A stretch of DNA of 50,696 nucleotides, taken from assembly GCA_000993685.1 (NCBI GenBank), contig LBWP01000007.1, positions 1 to 50,696 on the forward strand, in the 5' to 3' direction. Position 1 is the stretch's first letter. Each line of letters begins with the position of its first letter. The stretch comes from Candidatus Woesebacteria bacterium GW2011_GWA1_39_21. Lineage in GTDB: Bacteria; Patescibacteriota; Microgenomatia; UBA8517. The notes under the pieces are model-generated. The model had not been told where the DNA came from, made no database searches, and saw only the letters and a program-made list of their open reading frames with translations. A program made the position numbers and the translations under genes. Below are positions 7,930-17,450 of the stretch, one piece after another.

Positions 7930-9589
7930 ACCGAAAGTCTTCAAAGTTTTTTTGACGGCGGTTCTGGTTTATATTACTTTTATTACAATTAGGCCTCTTC
8001 TTCGTACGGGATATTATCCGATGCATGATGATATCCAGCCAATCAGGCTTGAGCAGTTGGATAAATGCGTCAGGGACTTTCAGATTCCGTGCCGGTGGGT
8101 TCCCGATATGGGTTTTGGTTACGGATACCCATTGTTTAACTACTACGCACCGCTTCCGTATTATCTTATGGAGATTTTTCATTTTTCCGGTTTTGGTATT
8201 TTGGCGAGCATCAAAATCTATTTTGTCTTGATCACTTTTCTTTCGGTATGGGGTTTATACAAACTGGGGGCAAAATTTTGGAAGAATTCTTTCGCGGGAT
8301 ATGTTGCTGCACTTTTTTATGCGCTTCTTCCTTATCGTGCAGTGAATTTATATGTCAGGGGGGCGGTGGGAGAATATACGGCTCAGGCACTTCTTCCTTT
8401 GGTGCTATTATTTTCGTATTCAATAATTCGCGAAAAAGGAAAGACAAGTATTATATATTTTTCTGTGACTTTAGCTTTTTTATTAATCACACATAGTATT
8501 AGCGGTCTAATCTTTATGCCCTTTTTACTGGTGTGGATGGTTTATTTGTATTTAACTGAAAAAGACCCAAAGCCGAAAGTAGTTCTTAAGAAAGGCGCGT
8601 TATCTTTGTTTGGAGTTTTTTGTCTCTGTGCGTTTTTTGTTCTTCCTGCGTTTATTGAAAAAGATTTGGTCCATAGTGAGACATTAACAACGAATTATTT
8701 TGATTTTAGAAACCATTTTTCCTCAATTGCACAAATATTATTCACAAACACTTGGGGGTATGGTTCTTCACTTCCGGGCTCTAACGATCAAGTTATGCTT
8801 GGAATAGGGATACTTTATTGGGTGGTTCCACTGTTTGCGTTTGCTGTCGGCTTTATTGTCAGGAAAAATAGGGTAACGATTCTTTTTCTTAATTTAATTG
8901 CATGGGCTGCGCTATTTTTGACGCATCCGAAATCGCTTATTATATGGGACAATATTTCGATGATGCGTTATGTTCAGTTTCCATGGAGGTTCAACGCCTA
9001 TGCCGGTGTATTTTTTAGCCTTGCAGCCGGATTTTTTGCAACCGTTGTTGCCGGGAAGTATTTGAAGGTAATGCTTTACGGATTTTTTGTGATCGTCTTA
9101 ACGCTTTTTTACGGTAGCTTTTTCCGTCCGGCAAGATGGCTTCAGATAAGTGATCAACAAAAGCTGACTGGGGAAAATTGGACGCAGCAAATAACAATTA
9201 GTGTTAATGATTATTTGACAAAATCGACAAGTTTATCGCCAGAAAATAAGGCCCCAGAGTTGCCAAAAGTTTTGCTGGGAGATGTTGAATTTATAAGTGT
9301 AGCAAGGGGAAGTGATTGGCAAAACTGGACAGTTGACGTGTCAAAAAACGCAGTTGTACAAGCACAAATTTTTTATTTCCCGAAGTGGAAAGTGTACATT
9401 GACCGAAAAGACACTTCGTTTAATTATCAAAACTATAACGGCTTGATTACTTTTGACCTGCCTGTAGGAAAACACACTGTGATTTTAAAACTTACGGACA
9501 CGCCAGTTAGGGTTATTGCAAACGTGATAACATTACTCGGATTTCCTTTGTTTTTGCTGTTGTATAAAAAATACAAATATGAAGAGTAA
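7904..9589 (+). CDS. GT-C membrane protein, 6-pyruvoyl-tetrahydropterin synthase-related (PF10131-like), copy 1
   Basis: Despite its family name this is a membrane protein of the GT-C superfamily, not a pterin enzyme. The outer loop after the first helix holds HDD (41-43) and the long signature RWVPDMGFGYGYPLFNYY (from residue 64). About ten more hydrophobic segments follow. The C-terminal ~110 residues form an outer domain with FPKWKVYID near residue 493 and LPVGKHTV, then a last membrane segment. The same tail module closes the next two genes and both YfhO-like proteins here. It overlaps the next gene by 11 bases. The acceptor is unknown. Confidence 0.75.
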   Translation: MRLWGDTLKPKVFKVFLTAVLVYITFITIRPLLRTGYYPMHDDIQPIRLEQLDKCVRDFQIPCRWVPDMGFGYGYPLFNYYAPLPYYLMEIFHFSGFGILASIKIYFVLITFLSVWGLYKLGAKFWKNSFAGYVAALFYALLPYRAVNLYVRGAVGEYTAQALLPLVLLFSYSIIREKGKTSIIYFSVTLAFLLITHSISGLIFMPFLLVWMVYLYLTEKDPKPKVVLKKGALSLFGVFCLCAFFVLPAFIEKDLVHSETLTTNYFDFRNHFSSIAQILFTNTWGYGSSLPGSNDQVMLGIGILYWVVPLFAFAVGFIVRKNRVTILFLNLIAWAALFLTHPKSLIIWDNISMMRYVQFPWRFNAYAGVFFSLAAGFFATVVAGKYLKVMLYGFFVIVLTLFYGSFFRPARWLQISDQQKLTGENWTQQITISVNDYLTKSTSLSPENKAPELPKVLLGDVEFISVARGSDWQNWTVDVSKNAVVQAQIFYFPKWKVYIDRKDTSFNYQNYNGLITFDLPVGKHTVILKLTDTPVRVIANVITLLGFPLFLLLYKKYKYEE

Positions 9590-11261
9590 ACTGAAATTGT
9601 TTTTGTTTTTACTGTTTTTACTTCCTTCGTTTTGGTGGCTTATCGGAAGTGGTTATTTTAACATGCACGATGATCTTCAGGTAATGCGAGTTTTTGAGAT
9701 GGATAAATGTCTGGCCGATGGTCAAATTCCTTGCCGTTGGACTCCGGATATGGAGTGGGGTTATGGACAGCCGATGTTTAATTATTACAGTGCGTTCCCC
9801 TACTATCTCGGGTCTTTTCTTCGGATGGTTGTTCCACTGACGTATCTTGGAACTGTGAAAACTCTGTTTTTGCTTTCATTTGTTATAGCCGCATTTGGAA
9901 TGTATAAACTTGCGAGTCAGTTTTGGGGAAAAACCGGTGGAGTTTTGTCAGCAATTTTATTTACCTATGCTCCATACCATGCAGTTGATGTTTATGTTAG
10001 AGGTGCGCTTTCTGAAGTTTTTGCCCTTTCACTACTGCCGTGGATGCTATGTTTTTCCTATAAATTAATTAAAAATTATTCGCTTAATAATTTTATCGGA
10101 ACCACAATTTCAATTGCGCTGATACTCACAACACATAACATTTCGACGATGATTTATGCGCCGGTTACTTTGATCTGGTGTCTGTTTTGGGTAATCGTTG
10201 AAAGGAAAGTGAAGGCCTTATTTCCGCTGAGCTTTGCCGGGCTTTTGGGAGTTGGGTTAGCTTCGTTTTTCGTTATTCCGGCACTTATCGAGCAGAATAT
10301 TATCCAGACAAACCTTTTAACAACAGATTATTATGATTTTCGCGGACACTTTGTGACATTAAAACAGCTATTTATATCGAGAGTTTGGGGAGATGGCCCC
10401 TCGATTTACGGTGATGCCGATAACCTTTCTTTCCAGGTGGGCTGGCCGAATTGGTGGCTTGGGGTTGTAGCAGTATCCAACGCAGCGTATCTTGCGGTGA
10501 AAAAGAAGATTGAGCCCCATAAAATATTTCTTATTGGAACTCTATGTCTTTTTACAATCTTTTTCACTTTTATGACACATCAGCGTTCATTGTTTATCTG
10601 GAATCTGATTCCGAATCTTGATTTTGTTCAGTTTCCATGGAGGTTTTTGGGTCCGTCGATGTTTTTCCTTGCGTTTTTCGCGGGTAGTATTTCTTTGTCA
10701 AAAAATCTGATTACCAAATCATTTATCATTTTTATGATTCCGCTTTCCATCGTTTTGAACTTCAAATATTTTATTCCGATCAATTACTCTAGAAAAGTAA
10801 CCGACGAAGCAAAGCTTTCGGGGAAAGCATTTGAACTCCAGCAGAAATCTGCGCTTTATGATTATTTGCCTTTTACCGTGAAATATCCGCCACAATCTAA
10901 AGCTTTTTCTGACCCAAAAATAATATCAGGTGACTTGAGTGTCGGTCAGTTTAGCAAAAGTTCGGACAGTTTCACCTTTAGCGCTGACGTCTACCTTCCG
11001 TCCGAAGTTGAGATTCCAATAATGTATTTCCCCGGTTGGGAGGTGTTTGTGGATGGTAAAAAACAGCAAGTGCAGGTGCACGGAGATAACGGGTTGATTA
11101 GTATAAGTTTCGATACCGGCCAGCATCAAGTATATGGACATTTTGGTAATACAAAAATAAGAAACGTTGCGAATGCAATCACAATTCTTTTTTTTGGCGC
11201 GTTCTTGTTAACCATGGTTGTTGGTTCTCTTTATGAAACAAATAAAGGAAAAAATATTTGA
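9579..11261 (+). CDS. GT-C membrane protein, 6-pyruvoyl-tetrahydropterin synthase-related, copy 2
   Basis: A 560-residue tandem paralogue of the preceding gene. HDD lies at 30-32 and is followed by RWTPDMEWGYGQPMFNYY, then YVRGALSEVFALSLLPW and the multi-helix body. The tail has YFPGWEVFVDGKK near residue 485 and a glycine-histidine strand (TGQHQVYG) before the last membrane helix. The conserved THNISTMIY and WGDGPSIYG loops match copies 1 and 3. ATG at 9579 overlaps the previous gene's end by 11 bases, so the three are probably co-translated. Confidence 0.75.
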   Translation: MKSKLKLFLFLLFLLPSFWWLIGSGYFNMHDDLQVMRVFEMDKCLADGQIPCRWTPDMEWGYGQPMFNYYSAFPYYLGSFLRMVVPLTYLGTVKTLFLLSFVIAAFGMYKLASQFWGKTGGVLSAILFTYAPYHAVDVYVRGALSEVFALSLLPWMLCFSYKLIKNYSLNNFIGTTISIALILTTHNISTMIYAPVTLIWCLFWVIVERKVKALFPLSFAGLLGVGLASFFVIPALIEQNIIQTNLLTTDYYDFRGHFVTLKQLFISRVWGDGPSIYGDADNLSFQVGWPNWWLGVVAVSNAAYLAVKKKIEPHKIFLIGTLCLFTIFFTFMTHQRSLFIWNLIPNLDFVQFPWRFLGPSMFFLAFFAGSISLSKNLITKSFIIFMIPLSIVLNFKYFIPINYSRKVTDEAKLSGKAFELQQKSALYDYLPFTVKYPPQSKAFSDPKIISGDLSVGQFSKSSDSFTFSADVYLPSEVEIPIMYFPGWEVFVDGKKQQVQVHGDNGLISISFDTGQHQVYGHFGNTKIRNVANAITILFFGAFLLTMVVGSLYETNKGKNI

Positions 11262-12951
11262 AAGGGAAGGTTTTGTAATTTTTCTTGTTGTCGCACTATC
11301 TCTGTTAAGTGTCTATCAACTGTTGTTGCCTGGATTTTATGAACCTCAAGATTTGCACCATCTCGCAGATATTTACGAGATGGCGCGGGCATTGGTGTCA
11401 GGACAGCTTCCACCCAGGTGGGGACCAGATTTTTTGTATGGCTTTGGGTATCCGCTTTTTAATTTTTATTACCCGGGACCGTTTTACCTCGGTGCCTTCG
11501 TCTATTTTCTAAGTGGAAATTTACGTTTATCTTATGAAGCAGTTTTTGAGATATCAGCTGTGGTTGGGTCTGTGGGCTTTTACTTCTTTTTAAGAAATCA
11601 TTTTTCTAAAATGGCTGCGCTTCCCGCGAGCGTTCTTTTTATCTTTACTCCGTACAAAGCCGTAGAAATATTTGTCAGAGGTGCAATGGGGGAATTTTTA
11701 TCATTAGCACTTTTTCCCTGGATTTTATTTTTTACTGAAAAGTATATTGACTCGCGAAAGCGAAAATGGTTCGTTCTGTTGGGAGCAGCAGCATTTTTGA
11801 CCATCATTTCTCACAATTATTTTTGGGTTTTGATTTTTATATTTTGTGGACTGTACTTTTTGTTGCGGGGCTGTTTTGACAAAAATTACCACTACCTAAA
11901 AAGTTTTGTTGTTGCCGCTGTCTTTTCACTTCTGGCCTCCGCTTATTGGTGGTCGCCGGCGTTAATAGAGCAAAAGCTTTTAATAACACAAACGCCATTT
12001 CCATTAATTGATCATTTCCCTTTTGTTAAACAACTTTTTCTGCCTTTTTGGGGATATGGGGCTTCGGTTTGGGGACCAAATGACGGAATGTCTTTCCAGC
12101 TTGGTGTTGTGAATGTTGTGTCTGTTTTGCTTGCAATTCTGGTAATTCTTCTTTTAAAGAATAAGAATAGGCAGGCGATTTATATCTGGTCGTTGTTATC
12201 ATTTGTCTTGTGTCTATTTTTTATGAACAGTCGAAGTTACTTTATTTGGAATTTAGTTCCTTTTTATAATCTTTTTCAATTTCCTTGGAGACTACTTGCT
12301 TTCGCTGGTTTTTTTTCTTCGCTTTGTGCGGCACTAACGATTGAGGTTTTGCGCGACAACAAAAAGAGGCTATTAAGTAGCCTTGTATTTTGTCTGATTA
12401 TAGTTTCCTCAACTGCCCTGACGATAAATTACTTTAAACCCAGTCGGATTTTTTACAAAAGCGACACCGACTACTTGCAAAGGATGTTTACAAGTCAGCC
12501 GTTTACCAAAAACGCAAGTGTGTCCGAGGATTACATAAATTACAGTGAAGATTATTTACTTCTTCCAAAATGGGTAGCGCAGAAGCCAAATGTTACCTAT
12601 AAAGGGAAATTTGCGAGCAAAGACGAATCTGTAAAAGTGTTGGATATTAAAAAAATTTCCGAAGTCTCTTGGCAGGCGGAGGTTGAGGCGGCGGATGCCG
12701 GAAAAATATATTTTTATTCGTTGTATTTTCCCGGTTGGGAGGCGAGTGTTGATGGACATAAGGCACAGATCGGCTACGGAGACTTGGGTCAGATTGAGTT
12801 AAATCTACCAAAAGGAACAAAATCGGTTCATGTTTATTGGCAGGAAACAGACCTCAGAAAGGTGGCAGATGTCATTTCGCTTCTGTCGCTAATTGCCATG
12901 TCGCTTTATGCATCAGGGATAAAATTTTTTCACAGATCTAACAACCGATGA
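11233..12951 (+). CDS. GT-C membrane protein, 6-pyruvoyl-tetrahydropterin synthase-related, copy 3
   Basis: A 572-residue third tandem paralogue, with RWGPDFLYGFGYPLFNFYY, FVRGAMGEFLSLALFPW and the closing YFPGWEASVDGHK module near residue 500. Unlike copies 1 and 2, the first outer loop lacks HDD and has QDLHHLADIYEM, keeping one Asp (D40). The likely catalytic acid therefore sits in a changed setting. The ATG at 11233 was chosen over a TTG at 11218 because it gives MKQIKEKIFE before the first helix; it overlaps copy 2 by 29 bases. Confidence 0.75.
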   Translation: MKQIKEKIFEREGFVIFLVVALSLLSVYQLLLPGFYEPQDLHHLADIYEMARALVSGQLPPRWGPDFLYGFGYPLFNFYYPGPFYLGAFVYFLSGNLRLSYEAVFEISAVVGSVGFYFFLRNHFSKMAALPASVLFIFTPYKAVEIFVRGAMGEFLSLALFPWILFFTEKYIDSRKRKWFVLLGAAAFLTIISHNYFWVLIFIFCGLYFLLRGCFDKNYHYLKSFVVAAVFSLLASAYWWSPALIEQKLLITQTPFPLIDHFPFVKQLFLPFWGYGASVWGPNDGMSFQLGVVNVVSVLLAILVILLLKNKNRQAIYIWSLLSFVLCLFFMNSRSYFIWNLVPFYNLFQFPWRLLAFAGFFSSLCAALTIEVLRDNKKRLLSSLVFCLIIVSSTALTINYFKPSRIFYKSDTDYLQRMFTSQPFTKNASVSEDYINYSEDYLLLPKWVAQKPNVTYKGKFASKDESVKVLDIKKISEVSWQAEVEAADAGKIYFYSLYFPGWEASVDGHKAQIGYGDLGQIELNLPKGTKSVHVYWQETDLRKVADVISLLSLIAMSLYASGIKFFHRSNNR

Positions 12952-14312
12952 AAAAGATCGTTCAAAAACTACAGCAACATCGGGTGATAATTGTACTTCT
13001 TTTTGCGGCTCTGATTGTTAGATTTTATTTTTTAGACAAGTTTACAAATGTTAGTGGTGACCTTCTTTTGTACGCCGATTGGGGAAAAATGTATTGGGAA
13101 TACACCAGCCGGAATTTTTATTTTGTCAAAGACTGGTATTACGCACCACCAAATTATCCGCCGCTCGTAAATTTATACTACGCATATGCGTATAAGGCTT
13201 TTGACTACAAATACTTGTTTGCACAACTCCATAACATTATAAGATTTCCCCCGGCAGACTTTATCATTTACTACTACAAGTGGGGATATTTTATCAACCT
13301 GAAAATTTTAGCAATTGTATGTGATCTATTAACCGGCGTATTGCTTTATAACTTTGTTTATTCGACCTTGAAAAAGAAAAAAACGGCAGTCTTTACGGCT
13401 ATGTTGTATCTTTTCAATCCGGTAGTAATAACTTTAAGTTCGGTTTGGGGACAAACAGATAACGTTATCGCATATTTTTCCGTTGTCTCATTCATTCTAT
13501 TGTTCCGGAAAAAATTTGCACTGTCCTCACTTCTTTTTATGGCAGGACTTCTTTTTAAGCCGAACTGGGTTGTTTTCATTCCGCTGTACCTTTTGGCGTT
13601 TTTTCTGAATCGTCCAAGATTGAAGTCAATTCTTATCAGTTCTGTTTTTGTTTTACTACTACTTGCGGCAACAGCGTACCCCTTTTCGGAGAATCCGTTT
13701 ACTTTTTATCATTGGATAATTTCCGAAAGAATTATTCCAACAATCGGCGCTTCAAAGGTGGCGTCTGTATCGGCTTTTAATTTTTATACTATATTTTTGC
13801 GGATCGATTATCATCTGTCATCATTTAAGATATTGGTGGTTCCAGTCGGACTTTTTGGACAATTGATTTTTGCTGGAATCTATCTTGCAATCTTTTTAGG
13901 GGTTATCAATAAATTTCTTATACACAAGAAAGTTAGTGCTGTTGACTTCTTTAAAGCAATTCTGATCTTGGGATTGGGAAGCTTTTTATTTTTGCCAGGT
14001 ATTTTGGAACGCTATTTTTTCCCAGCGATTATTCCTTTTGCAGCTATAGCGGTTGTACGAAGAAAAACATTTATTATATATTTGCTTCTTTCACTTTCGT
14101 TCAGCCTCAACATTGTTTGGGCACTGTTTAGAAGACAGTACGGTGAATTGGATCATCTGTTCACCGATAGTAATTTCTTACTAATCAGAATTTTTTCACT
14201 TTTTAACGTTTTGGCATTCATCTTCCTTTTCGGATTATTATTTAAAGATAATCTGCTAAAATTAGATTTGTGGAAGAAACGGGCGAACACCTTGATCCAA
14301 CGGTTGAGGTAA
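12948..14312 (+). CDS. GT-C mannosyltransferase-like protein, Gpi18-related (COG5542 type)
   Basis: This 454-residue membrane protein has a first-loop acidic motif (SGDLLLYADWG, D38), then PPNYPPLVNLYYAY, a long loop, VCDLLTGVLLY, and YLFNPVVITLSSVWGQTDN, with LERYFFP late in the protein. Paralogues at 25481 and 29297 share the pattern YPPL, LFNPAVIY, WGQxDS and ERYLxP. This set of motifs resembles the bacterial group related to the eukaryotic Gpi18 mannosyltransferase. It probably uses a polyprenyl-phosphate sugar outside the membrane. A 4-base ATGA overlap joins it to the preceding gene. Confidence 0.7.
   Translation: MKKIVQKLQQHRVIIVLLFAALIVRFYFLDKFTNVSGDLLLYADWGKMYWEYTSRNFYFVKDWYYAPPNYPPLVNLYYAYAYKAFDYKYLFAQLHNIIRFPPADFIIYYYKWGYFINLKILAIVCDLLTGVLLYNFVYSTLKKKKTAVFTAMLYLFNPVVITLSSVWGQTDNVIAYFSVVSFILLFRKKFALSSLLFMAGLLFKPNWVVFIPLYLLAFFLNRPRLKSILISSVFVLLLLAATAYPFSENPFTFYHWIISERIIPTIGASKVASVSAFNFYTIFLRIDYHLSSFKILVVPVGLFGQLIFAGIYLAIFLGVINKFLIHKKVSAVDFFKAILILGLGSFLFLPGILERYFFPAIIPFAAIAVVRRKTFIIYLLLSLSFSLNIVWALFRRQYGELDHLFTDSNFLLIRIFSLFNVLAFIFLFGLLFKDNLLKLDLWKKRANTLIQRLR
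14254..14262 (+). promoter_or_regulatory. Extended -10 promoter for the flippase gene
   Basis: TGC-TAAAAT (hexamer 14257-14262) lies inside the 3' end of the preceding GT-C gene. Seven bases separate it from the GTG at 14270, so the transcript could begin at the start codon and be leaderless. There is no good -35, as expected for an extended -10. Confidence 0.4.
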
Positions 14313-15757
14313 ATCTGGATGTTATCAAAAAACGAGCGATTAAAGGAATCGCTGTACTTACCGGAAGAACTTTCTTATTAAACATTATCACCCTAGTTGC
14401 ACAGGGGCTCCTTTGGGCTTTTATCAGTCCAGCGGACTTCGGTGTTTTTATTCTTGTTTCGGCAACGATTAATTTTCTGTCTTATTTCGCTGACATTGGG
14501 CTGGGTGCCGCATTAATTCAGAAGAAAGAAAAACCACAAGAGCGTGATTTCAAGACAGTTTTTGCAGTTCAGGAAATACTTGTCGTAACAATTGTTTTGA
14601 TAGTTTTTTTGATAAGTCCTTTTTTAACGCGTGTAAACCATTTATCGAAAGAGGCCGTCTATTTGTTGTATGCCCTTAACATTTCTTTTTTTCTGGCATC
14701 TCTTAAAAACATTCCATCAATTATATTGGAGAGGAGGCTCAATTTCGCAAAATTCGTCATCCCCCAAGTTGTTGAGAACGTGACATATAACGCAATTTTG
14801 GTTTACCTTGCCTGGAGAGGTTTCGGTATTTCAAGTTTCACATATGCAGTCTTGGCTAGAGGGATTATTGGTGTAATTGCGATATACCTGATTCAACCTT
14901 GGAAGCCTGGTTTCCAAATTTCAAAAGAATCGTTGAAGGATTTGTTGAAATTTGGGATTCCGTACCAACTGAATAATTTTTTGGCGACAGTTAAGGACGA
15001 TGGCCTAACAATTGTTGTTGGCGGAATTTTAGGAACATATGGTTTGGGAATACTTGGTACGGCGCAGAAATTGGCGCAATATCCTCTACGTTTTTTTATG
15101 GATAATGTAACAAAAGTGACCTTCCCTGCATTTTCCAGAATGCAAGATGAAAGGGAGGCATTGACACGGTCTTTGAACCGCTCAATTTTGTTTATTGCGC
15201 TTTTGGTTTTTCCTAGTCTCGTTGGGTTGATTTCTCTTTTTCCAATGATTATCACAGTGGTTCCGAAGTATCAAAAATGGGCGCCTGCATTTATCCCCTT
15301 GATTTTTCTTGCAATTAATTCCTCCTTAGCTTCGGTAACTACTCAACTGACAAATTTATTAACTTCAGTTGGCAGAATAAAAACCACACTAAAACTTATG
15401 GTGATGTGGACCGCGCTTAGCTGGCTACTTTTGCCGCTACTTTCAAAAAGATGGGGTGTGGATGGAGCTGCCTTGGGTTATGCGATTGTTGGGTCGAGCT
15501 CGTTTATTGTTTTTTATTTGGTGAAACGGTTTTTAAACTGGTCTGTCTTTGACGCCGCTGGTAAGCCGCTAATTGCCTCCGTTGTAATGGGGATTTATTT
15601 ATATTTTTTGGGTAAACAAATTAGCGCAAATGTCTTTAATCTCGTTTTTCTTGTGGTGACGGGTGGTCTGCTTTACGCGTTAACGGCATATTTGCTTATT
15701 GGAAAATCTTTACTCGACGATGTTAAAAAAAGTATTCGGGCATTTATCGGAAAATAA
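14270..15757 (+). CDS. Wzx-type oligosaccharide flippase (polysaccharide transport family)
   Basis: A 495-residue protein with about twelve hydrophobic segments and the MOP/PST pattern: a cytoplasmic lead of 25-30 residues, then GRTFLLNIITLVAQGLLW, ISPADFGVFILVSATINF, and LGAALIQKK. It would flip lipid-linked oligosaccharides from the cytoplasmic to the outer face. The GTG start overlaps the previous gene by 43 bases and is supported by the extended -10 seven bases upstream. The neighbouring membrane gene at 15720 overlaps its end by 38 bases. Confidence 0.85.
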   Translation: MEETGEHLDPTVEVNLDVIKKRAIKGIAVLTGRTFLLNIITLVAQGLLWAFISPADFGVFILVSATINFLSYFADIGLGAALIQKKEKPQERDFKTVFAVQEILVVTIVLIVFLISPFLTRVNHLSKEAVYLLYALNISFFLASLKNIPSIILERRLNFAKFVIPQVVENVTYNAILVYLAWRGFGISSFTYAVLARGIIGVIAIYLIQPWKPGFQISKESLKDLLKFGIPYQLNNFLATVKDDGLTIVVGGILGTYGLGILGTAQKLAQYPLRFFMDNVTKVTFPAFSRMQDEREALTRSLNRSILFIALLVFPSLVGLISLFPMIITVVPKYQKWAPAFIPLIFLAINSSLASVTTQLTNLLTSVGRIKTTLKLMVMWTALSWLLLPLLSKRWGVDGAALGYAIVGSSSFIVFYLVKRFLNWSVFDAAGKPLIASVVMGIYLYFLGKQISANVFNLVFLVVTGGLLYALTAYLLIGKSLLDDVKKSIRAFIGK

Positions 15758-17450
15758 GTTTTTGACTGCACAACTAACCTTAGGGACACTGGCCTGGTCG
15801 TTAGTTATGCTTAAAAGTGGGCATGTCTACAGCTTCGGAATGGGTTTTTGGGGAGCTAACGGTCATGATGGAATCTGGCACGTTGCACTAATCAACAGTC
15901 TCTCAAGAGCAACTTTACAGATGCCGGTTTTCGCAGGTAGTTACATAAAAAACTATCACATTGGGTTTGATCTAATAGTTGCTGCGGTTCACAAAATAAC
16001 ATCTATTCCAGTAATTAGTCTTTATTTCCAGATTGTTCCGCCCATAATAGCATTTCTCATTGGTTTGTTGGCTTATAAATTTGTATACATTTGGAAGAAA
16101 TCAAAAATTCAAGCATTGGTAGCAGTTTTTTTTATTTATTTTTCAGGGAGTTTTGGTTGGGTTGTAACGTATTTAAGAACAGGAAGTTTTGACGGTGAAT
16201 CCTTGTTTTGGTCACAACAGGCGCTTTCAACTTTGATAAATCCTCCATATGCGCTTTCTTTGGTAATAATATTTTTTGGACTTTATTATTTGGCTAAAGA
16301 GAACGGCAGTTTGCCTAAAAATAGAACGATTATTATTTTATCTTTGCTTTTTGGGATTTTAGCGCAAATTAAAATTTACGCTGCCGTGCTAATTCTGTCG
16401 GCTTTGTTTTTTGCCGGTGTCTGGGGCTTTTTTAAAAGAGGCTCTAACAGCTTCCTCATAATTTTTTTAATTGCATCAGCGGTTTCTCTTTTCGTAATTT
16501 TGCCAACATATAACTTTACAGGTGCGGGACTAATCTTTCAACCCTTTTGGTTTTTAGAAAGTATGGTTTCGGATCCCGACCGTCTCTTTTGGCCAAGGAT
16601 GGCATCGGCGCTTTATAATTACAAAATTACAGGCAACATCGTTAAAGAGACGTTAGCGTATGGGTTAAGCTTTGCGATTTTCTTGGTCGGTAATTTGGGA
16701 ATTCGCATTATTTCATTCCCATACCTTGGTAGGAAAATTTTAGCTTTTAAAAAGCTGGAAACCTTGGAAATTATGATTTTTTCAGTGATTTTATTGGGAC
16801 TTTTCATTCCGATGTTTTTTATCCAGAAGGGGAATTCCTGGAATTCAATTCAGTTTTTTTACTACAGTTTAGTCTTTCTTTCACTGGTAACAGGTCTAAG
16901 TGTCGGAGAGTATTTAGAAAATATGCTTAAGCGAAGGCTAAGAAAAGATCAGTACGTTGGAAAATCTAAAGTAGTACTCATCGTCGTAGTGATTGTTTTG
17001 TTTTGTGTTCCAACAACAATCGCTACGCTCAGGCATTATTTGCCATCACGACCACCATCGATGATTTCCAATGAGGAGCTAACAGCTTTATATTTCCTAA
17101 GAAGCTTACCAGATGGGGTTACCTTGACATTTCCTTTTGATCGTGATTACGCTAATTATATCAACCCACCACCCCCTAAACCTTTGTACTTATACGAATC
17201 TACGGCTTATGTTTCTGCATTAAGCAATAAAATTTCATACCTAGAAGACGAGGTAAACTTGGAAATTACTGGATACCCTTGGAAAGAGAGGGTAGAGGAG
17301 ATTTACAACAATTTCGGTAATGTTTCGTACTTGAGAAGTATTGGAATTAACTATCTTTATATTCCCGATTTCAAGAATTTTAGTCATAAAGATGAAATGC
17401 AGCCTCTAACAATTTACAATAAAGATAATATCGCAATTTATAAGCTATGA
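15720..17450 (+). CDS. Polytopic membrane protein, probable GT-C glycosyltransferase, family not recognised
   Basis: I do not recognise a named family. The 576-residue product has a first helix, an outer loop with GANGHDGIWHVALINSL (acidic and histidine residues where GT-C enzymes keep the catalytic acid), about eleven more hydrophobic segments, KGNSWNSIQFFYYS in a late loop, and a soluble tail with FPFDRDYANY and LRSIGINYLYIPD. The length, layout and neighbours fit a GT-C enzyme. It differs from the ArnT-like and YfhO-like sets nearby. The ATG at 15720 was chosen over an upstream TTG at 15699. It joins the next GT2 by a 4-base ATGA overlap. Confidence 0.55.
   Translation: MLKKVFGHLSENKFLTAQLTLGTLAWSLVMLKSGHVYSFGMGFWGANGHDGIWHVALINSLSRATLQMPVFAGSYIKNYHIGFDLIVAAVHKITSIPVISLYFQIVPPIIAFLIGLLAYKFVYIWKKSKIQALVAVFFIYFSGSFGWVVTYLRTGSFDGESLFWSQQALSTLINPPYALSLVIIFFGLYYLAKENGSLPKNRTIIILSLLFGILAQIKIYAAVLILSALFFAGVWGFFKRGSNSFLIIFLIASAVSLFVILPTYNFTGAGLIFQPFWFLESMVSDPDRLFWPRMASALYNYKITGNIVKETLAYGLSFAIFLVGNLGIRIISFPYLGRKILAFKKLETLEIMIFSVILLGLFIPMFFIQKGNSWNSIQFFYYSLVFLSLVTGLSVGEYLENMLKRRLRKDQYVGKSKVVLIVVVIVLFCVPTTIATLRHYLPSRPPSMISNEELTALYFLRSLPDGVTLTFPFDRDYANYINPPPPKPLYLYESTAYVSALSNKISYLEDEVNLEITGYPWKERVEEIYNNFGNVSYLRSIGINYLYIPDFKNFSHKDEMQPLTIYNKDNIAIYKL

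Noticed and set aside
7904-12951. Pterin metabolism, suggested by the family name of the trio
   Set aside because: The proteins are polytopic with GT-C-like loops and have none of the zinc-histidine motifs of the soluble pterin enzyme.
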